NCBI RefSeq assembly: GCF_905475465.1
Contig: NC_062235.1
Span: forward strand, 10,922,001 to 10,986,000
From: Pieris napi
Taxonomy: Eukaryota > Arthropoda > Insecta > Lepidoptera > Pieridae
Length of the DNA: 64,000 nt
Direction of reading: 5' to 3'
Shown: one piece after another, positions 58,901 through 64,000 of the stretch
Numbering within the stretch: position 1 is the stretch's first letter
Layout of the letters: every line of letters starts with the position of its first letter
Made by a program: the position numbers and the translations under genes
Notes under the pieces: generated by a model
Database searches by the model: none
Seen by the model: the letters and a program-made list of their open reading frames with translations, nothing else
What the model was told of the DNA's origin: nothing

Positions 58901-59083
58901 TTTAGTATAATTATTTTTTGTTATATATAATTGATGTTAGATGTAAGATTACGAAATAAATAAATTATTTGTTTCAGTCGGGTTATCAGCGAGCCGGAGC
59001 CTCGAGAGTTATACGTTTGTTATCATGACTCCGTCCCACAGGATCTCACGGAGATCGCCTATTTGCTGTCTTATGCTGGATGA
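49996..59083 (+). CDS. Inturned planar cell polarity protein (13 coding exons)
   Basis: Inturned is a PDZ-containing CPLANE component acting in planar polarity and ciliogenesis. Exons: 49996-50096, 50245-50465, 50608-50711, 50796-51689, 53080-53318, 53726-53816, 54188-54365, 54546-54771, 55484-55580, 56384-56466, 56764-56937, 57986-58129, 58978-59083. All junctions fit GT/AG and phase, giving 885 residues, close to fly and human proteins. The order is an acidic N-terminus (SPCDSDNDWTESSEDS), a basic stretch, a PDZ-like domain in exon 4 (IEKLFGISLETHKDG, LGYYLTKINGIDVNTYN), then longin-like segments (GVLYCYPRPLNNNFLYNTRG, MYTVIGACLFYSGHLLCSHL, WFLLIVGKGNFILATLMEAG), a low-complexity Ser/Arg/Asp region (exons 8-10), and a conserved C-terminus (HGLLFDVPHEVL, ELYVCYHDSVPQDLTEIAY). 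Family assignment rests on the PDZ region and the C-terminal motifs. Intron 7 of the repeats is odd: see 54040-54203. Confidence 0.93.
50030..50130 (+). repeat. in-frame duplication across inturned exon 1/intron 1
   Basis: The 23-base tract gtccctgtgactctgataat plus gat occurs in exon 1 (from 50030) and again in intron 1 (from 50108), exactly 78 bases later. Reading through the donor in frame gives SERYIDCPCDSDNDICLIH and then a stop. It looks like a local duplication of coding sequence now left intronic. Confidence 0.7.
52308..52679 (+). mobile_element. non-autonomous Helitron (372 bp) in inturned intron 4
   Basis: It starts TCTATATATATAAAAAG after an A, and ends gggcgcgaaacggctag followed by T. 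It has a well-known internal layout (ggtgttcgtttgaggctctt, cgtatcgacatgaaactacc). There is no coding sequence. Confidence 0.82.
53436..53610 (-). mobile_element. degraded SINE (minus) in inturned intron 5
   Basis: Minus-strand family blocks remain: cgctacaaccctttaggtc, ggcctcagattt, gtgcctgacacaagct, gagcaagtgttatgc and catagtccattg. The head is lost. Confidence 0.6.
53893..54040 (+). repeat. dispersed repeat family B in inturned intron 6
   Basis: Blocks seen are gatgttaagtgataccgcca, atggacactcaca, aagtgcgttgccggcctttt, aagaattggtacgctgttct and caaattggttcggaattact. It ends where the triplicated acceptor array begins. Confidence 0.7.
54040..54203 (+). repeat. 55-bp tandem array carrying three splice acceptors
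   Basis: A unit of 55 bases (gtagtaatgcattttcagg then caataggcgtaaccccacc and ttccccctttact) is repeated, with half a unit at the left. Each copy contains a T-rich tract plus CAG, giving acceptors before 54078, 54133 and 54188. Only the last (54188) opens into exon 7 in phase; the first two run into stops within about 100 bases. The copies differ by only one or two bases. Confidence 0.85.
55195..55315 (-). repeat. dispersed repeat family B fragment (minus) in inturned intron 8
   Basis: Minus-strand blocks seen are the gatcgcgagtgtgttgccgg complement, ccttttaggaatcgatacgg and the start of the gcgcggcac block. It is truncated at both ends. Confidence 0.6.
56532..56678. mobile_element. 147-bp mariner-like MITE in inturned intron 10
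   Basis: The ends aagaaaaaactttttaaccg and its inverse are flanked by TA. The core tgtaaagcacgcgaaacgtc matches the copy at 32461-32608 in Ogt. Confidence 0.75.
58162..58345 (-). repeat. LINE 3'-end repeat (family C), minus, inturned intron 12
   Basis: On the minus strand the blocks gtaattaaaaagagtggcgg, gagtttcttgcccgct and ataggtaacc-type tail complement are present. A truncated LINE end. Confidence 0.65.
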
Positions 59084-60127
59084 TCTAAGCTATCTATTTG
59101 CATTGACCTTTTAGTAAAGATAGATGGAGCGAGAGAGAGATAGAAAAAAATAGTCTTCGTCTTCCGTTTGCTCCTTTGATTGCAGCGATATTCTGTTTAA
59201 GTACATATCCGTCCGTTTATAATCGTGATATTTTTGTATTTTAAAAGATTAAATTATTTTTAGAATTTTTGTTTTATTGGATATATCCACCCTTAAATGC
59301 CCAAAATACATGTCAATCGTTCGTAAAGAAGGATATTATAAGCGTACGATGGCTCGATCTGAACCACCCACGCTAATCTCGAAATGAAACTGCAAATGTT
59401 CCGTCGAATAGTATAAGATCCCGCTATACAACGACCTTCACCGAGATGCTTATTTAATGAAACGTATTTTATATTTAATTTAATATGTCAATAAATATAA
59501 TCCATATGGGTTGTCTAGCAAATTTCAGTCCAGAGTATGTTTAATTAATAATTAAAAAAAAATATTTTTTGAAACATTTCACCGGTATGATTATTAGATA
59601 AATTCTATACCAATCGAAAGTATGAAGCCCATAGAATATGCAAACTTTATGCTGCCCATTCTTTTTCGGTCACAACTATCGGGTTGCCAGGTATAAACAG
59701 GTAAATCTGTACTAGCATTTGCAACGGTCTGTTTATTGAATGAAATTTAAATGAAATTAAAGATTATTTTATTCTGAACACGGTGGTATAGGGTTGGCTG
59801 CGAAAAATCAGTCCAGAATTGCGGTTGTCGAATTTTAAAAAGTAAAATATTGCTCCAAGTGAATGTGTGCGACTGAGAGGTCCCAACCGACCATCTCATG
59901 CGATAGAAGAGGACACAGCATAGCAGCTGTTTAAAATCCGCCCACTTAAAGAAAGAGAGTGCGCATGCTATTTGGGCTTGGAAAAGAAAAGGATAGCGAT
60001 GGACTCGTATATACTATGCATAATTTTGGAGTAGTTTATTATTTAAATAGAGAAATAGTTATTTAAATTTTTTTTAATAAATTAATTATTTATGTGTATA
60101 TTTTTTGTGACACTAAAGTATATACAT

Positions 60128-60926
60128 GTCACCGTAAAATTGTAAACACCGTTAGATTGTAATCTATCTCGCGAGATTGTAAACTGTCGAAATATTGTGA
60201 ACCTCAACGAACTGCTTACAATTTAACGTATTATTATTCGGTAGATTGTAATCTATCGAAGTGAAACCGTCAAATTGTGAAACGGATCGCACCTCGCGCG
60301 CTGATTAATAGAACAGAATATGCCCCGCGCCACCATATTTGTTTGTTTGTTTTCGTATGTAAATTGATTGTTTTGATGAATGTAAATTGATGTCGTGTTG
60401 TAAGTAACTCACAGCTTTAGAATTAGTTATATGAAATAATTGGGAAGTAAAATTAATCTGTGATTGACCAAAGAAGTTTGAATGATAACTAAGTTAGTGT
60501 TGGAAATGAAATGAAAGAAAATTGAACTAATTTTCAATTTTAATTTGTGTTTGAAGAGAAAATATTGTTACGTTTCTGATTTTTTTATTTTGATATATTT
60601 TTTTTAATCATGTGATGTCAGAATTATTGATTACCTACTGAGTAATAAATACTAATTTTTGAAGTGCATTCATTTTATTTGACCGATACCCTTGTTTCAT
60701 TCCTAACTCTATGGACATATAACGGTCTACTATAAAGCCGACCAATCAGCGCTCGAGGTGCGTACCGTTTCACAATTTGACGGCTTCACTTCGATAGATT
60801 ACAATCTACCGAATAATAATACGTTAAATTGTAAGCAGTACGCTGAGGTTCACAATCTTTCGACAGTTTATAATCTCGCGAGATAGATTACAATCTAACG
60901 GTAGGTATTTACAATTTTACGTTAAC
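60128..60926. mobile_element. 799-bp MITE nested in the palindrome
   Basis: The inverted ends gtcaccgtaaaattgtaaac and gtttacaattttacgttaac-like (imperfect) continue as arms of about 155 bases with repeated gattgtaatctatc motifs. An exact 8-base direct repeat, atatacat, flanks it (60120-60127 and 60927-60934), so it inserted after the host palindrome formed. The 8-base duplication fits hAT or P-type elements. Confidence 0.82.
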
Positions 60927-61231
60927 ATATACATCTTTAGTAAAAAAGAAGGTTATAGTGATTCATATATAATACTAGCCTGATTAAAAATATTGATTGA
61001 AAAAAATTAAAAAATGTACTACATGCAAATTATAAATCTATAAATGTAAACAGAGAAATTGAAATCAATTGAAACTATTGGAAAAAATTCAAAACCCATA
61101 AAAGTGAATTTTTTTAATCAGGGTAATCTTGCAAATTTTATTTTTATTATAAGAAGACAAAATAAAAAAACAACAATTAAAAAATTACTTCTATTTATTG
61201 TAAAAAATTAAAAATACAATTTTTTTTTTAA

Positions 61232-61420
61232 TTATTCAGAATCCGAGTCATCGGACATAAAACTACGATCTTCAACTTCTGAATCTTCTTCGTCATCACT
61301 CTCTGTTTCACTTTTTTCGACAATGTCTTCTATCTTTAAAGGTGTATGATCCCCAATGAATCCTACTGGTTTTAAATATTCATCTAAGAACCATCCGCAG
61401 TTCTCAGGCTCAAGTTTCAC
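61232..61420 (-). CDS. short acidic ORF in the palindrome loop
   Basis: A 62-codon minus-strand frame, open upstream, reads KLEPENCGWFLDEYLKPVGF, then IGDHTPLKIEDIVEKSE, then a run rich in Asp, Glu and Ser, and ends with MSDDSDSE before a stop. The frame sits in the spacer between the palindrome arms, where an element's own transposase would be expected. It may be the C-terminal remnant of such a protein or a captured host fragment; I do not recognise the family. The loop ORF is uninterrupted. Confidence 0.35.
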   Translation of the reverse strand: MKLEPENCGWFLDEYLKPVGFIGDHTPLKIEDIVEKSETESDDEEDSEVEDRSFMSDDSDSE

Positions 61421-62252
61421 ATATATTTATAGATTTATAATTTGCATGTAGTAATTTTTTTAATTTTTTTCAATCAATATTTTTAATCAGGCTAGTATTA
61501 TATATGAATCACTATAACCTTATTTTTTACTAAAGATGTAAATATACTTTAGTGTCACATAAAAAATATACAAATAAATAATTAATTGATAAAAAAAAAT
61601 TAAATAACTATTTCTCTTTTTAAATAATAAACTACTCCAAAATTATACATAGTATATACGAGTCCATCGCTATCCTTTTCTTTTCCAAGCCCAAATAGCA
61701 TGCGCACTCTCTTTCTTTAAGTGGGCGGACTTTAAACAGCTGCTATGCTGTGTCCTCTTCTATCGCATGAGATGGTCGGTTGGGACCTCTCAGTCGCACA
61801 CATTCACTTGGAGCAATATTTTACTTTTTAAAATTCGACAACCGCAATTCTGGACTGATTTTTCGCAGCCAACCCTATACCACCGTGTTCAGAATAAAAT
61901 AATCTTTAATTTCATTTAAATTTCATTCAATAAACAGACCGTTGCAAATGCTAGTACAGATTTACCTATTTATACCTGGCAACCCGATAGTTGTGACCGG
62001 AAAAGAATGGGCAGCATAAAGTTTGCATATTCTATGGGCTTCATACTTTCGATTGGTATAGAATTTATCTAATAATCATACCGGTGAAAAGTTTCAAAAA
62101 ATATTTTTTTTAAATTATTAAGTAAACATACTCTGGACTGAAATTTGCTAGACAACCCATATGGATTATATTTATTGACATATTAAATTAAATATAAAAT
62201 ACGTTTCATTAAATAAGCATCTCGGTGAAGGTCGTTGTATAGCGGGATCTTA

Positions 62253-63423
62253 GACCAGAACGTTAGTGATGGTCAAACAAAATTATGAAGCGAAGCAAGC
62301 TTATGACACGTCCGTCCGGCACGGCTGCGTAAATCTATCTAGTCTGGCTAATGAAAACAAAAGAAAATATTTGAATTATTTGAAAACTTTCGGATGGCAA
62401 CACAGAATGTCATTGAATTTCTTAGGTTAGTATGATTTATTGTCTTGATACTTCATGAAATTACTCATTATTTCTATATTAATTTTTTTCCGAATAGTTA
62501 ACAGGTATAATAGCCTAAACTTTGTTTTATTCGATAGAATATTTCGTTTCTTTCGCAGAATTTGATTATTCCGAATCTTTATTCGTTTTATAATAAATAT
62601 AGGTTTAGTTTTCCATGCAATGCTAGTCATTTTAAGTATCAATAGTAAAAGACTAAATACGTACAGTATTTAATTTCATAGAAATACAATTACTATCAAT
62701 GTAAAAAATAAATAAAATCAAGTAAGTTTAATCAACAAAATATATCAAACCAGGGATTTTTCGCCGCGCTTTTTCGTTATCTTCTTTCATTAGCCTATCT
62801 AACAAGTATACAAATAATAACTTAAATCTAAAGCCTAAACTACAAGCTCGTAAAAGGGACCGACCGACCCTTCCACTACAAACGCACCCGCCGACCGTTT
62901 CCTGGAAGAACATCGGCTGCCAGCTTCGTTCACCAGCTTTCTAAATTACATTATTCGTGGTCCATAACAGATATATTCTTAATACCTACATTCAAAATCG
63001 ATTTTCACGTAATAGCTATGTTCTTAGAGTTTAAAAAATACAGAGCTAAATGTATTTTCGTTTTTTACTGTATACATTCATTTGTTCGGTCTTAATAACA
63101 AATCAACTACTAACTACTACTGCTACTACTACTACTACTACTACTTATTAACTTATCTTAATTTATAGAACTGTAGCTTAGCACAGTTTTTTTCTTATTT
63201 AAAAACACTGGCAAAGTTATTTATGCTTCTAGAGATAATATGTCAGTTTCTCTATGATTTTAACAAAAATCTAGATTTCAATTTAGCTTCCTTGACACAC
63301 CGTCATAACTCCGCCATATCTCAATTTCATATCAAAATTAAAATCTTTACATACAACATTTAATCATGCCGTTTATATATTTTTAATTTGTCTATACATT
63401 TATGAGATTAAATTAATATACAC
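62253..63423. other. intergenic, nothing firmly recognised
   Basis: No credible gene. A (TAC)n microsatellite lies at 63114-63144. A minus-strand frame at 62728-62913 has no recognisable domain. Confidence 0.4.
63114..63144. repeat. trinucleotide microsatellite (TAC)n
   Basis: About ten units of ctacta/actact with one interruption. Confidence 0.8.
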
Positions 63424-63639
63424 ATGAAAAATGACGATAGTGAAAATGATGATTCCTCAAATTTCTCGTTCCATTTGGAAAAGAAGGGGCAGAGTTCGTA
63501 TTTAAACAATTTAAATAAATTAACCAGCTCGACGCTCGACCGTAATGTAATGGGAAAGGGAATGAATCAGGAAAAATTTTACGATTGCACCAGTGCTCCG
63601 AGAGTTTCGCATAAAGAAGACTACTGTCATGTTAAACTG
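63424..63639 (+). CDS. possible first coding exon of a gene off the right edge
   Basis: A 72-codon open frame starts with ATG in an A-rich context and ends exactly at a donor-like CTG|gtaact. The product is hydrophilic: MKNDDSENDDSSNFSFHLEK then a Ser/Asn-rich stretch, then YDCTSAPRVSHKEDYCHVKL. The codon use is balanced compared with the AT-rich flanks. I do not recognise the protein. Since no acceptor or next exon is inside the window, this could also be chance. Confidence 0.35.
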
Positions 63640-64000
63640 GTAACTTTTTTTATTCTTAATTTATGCAAATCCGCAAAATAACTACCTGATCATAAATTAT
63701 TCGATATGTGTGTTACACAATTAAACTGTTTCTCACTCTGTATTTCTCAAAATGTATTTCTTAAGAGACTTACTGGAAGAAATATAGTTCTTTGGTACGC
63801 AATAGAAATCGAAAGAAAGTTTAGAAAGTGCCACACTACAACCATTCATTTGCATTACTTCCCAAAGAGCTATCGCAGTCTATCAATAAAGCCGGGTTTC
63901 CATCGCGAAAGGGTAATGAGCGGGAAATGGTTAGGCGGGAAGGACGCCTTTTAAATGAAATAGGTTTACAGTTCCACCAACAAAGAGATTTGTCTGTTTA
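63640..64000. other. right-edge sequence
   Basis: A plus-strand open frame at 63706-63954 has no recognisable domain; it would be intronic if the exon at 63424-63639 is real. Confidence 0.35.

Larger units (their letters stand above)
59414..62252. mobile_element. 2.8-kb palindromic element with a nested insert
   Basis: The outer arms (59414-60119 and 61550-62252) are close inverted copies, beginning taagatcccgctatacaac and ending with the inverse. The inverted match resumes just inside the nested element (60935-61060 against 61425-61550). The arms carry ordinary mixed-composition sequence such as gaaagagagtgcgcatgct, without a long open frame. The loop (about 61060-61425) contains the acidic ORF at 61232-61420. 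The target duplication is not clear. It resembles a foldback or long-terminal-repeat-inverted DNA transposon. Confidence 0.8.

Overview
The window looks like nuclear DNA of an insect, almost certainly a moth or butterfly. It is AT-rich, its genes have long introns, and it is dense with short transposon relics: Helitrons with a hairpin and CTAG end, tRNA-derived SINEs, and MITEs. Only three protein-coding genes are well supported: an intronless Toll-family receptor (minus strand, 23592-27344), the O-GlcNAc transferase gene Ogt (minus strand, 10 coding exons, 32226-49049) and inturned (plus strand, 13 coding exons, 49996-59083). I assembled the two spliced genes from the sequence by checking GT/AG sites and reading phase at every junction. 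They give 1057 and 885 residues, close to the usual sizes of these families. A possible first exon of a further gene lies at 63424-63639 and would run off the right edge.

Layout. 1-23.5 kb holds no gene I can support. It is a transposon graveyard of Harbinger-like, hAT and mariner remnants, non-autonomous Helitrons, at least eight SINE copies, three LINE reverse-transcriptase tails, and one 2.4 kb near-perfect palindrome (15096-17525). 23.6-27.3 kb is the Toll gene, with a CpG-rich upstream region. 29.3-30.5 kb is a Harbinger-derived composite of inverted repeats. 32.2-49.0 kb is Ogt; its introns carry a 5'-truncated Helitron with half a helicase, a transposase fragment and several MITEs. 49.05-50.0 kb is a 946-base head-to-head promoter region shared by Ogt and inturned. 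50-59.1 kb is inturned, also full of intronic repeats. 59.4-62.25 kb is a second large palindrome with another inverted-repeat element nested inside it.

The three genes do not form a pathway. Ogt is a nucleocytoplasmic glycosyltransferase, inturned is a planar-polarity and ciliogenesis factor, and the Toll protein is a membrane receptor. The most unusual signals are the two large palindromes, a triplicated 3' splice site at inturned exon 7, and the nested and inverted transposon structures. I found no CRISPR array, tRNA gene, rRNA gene or clearly new multi-gene system.
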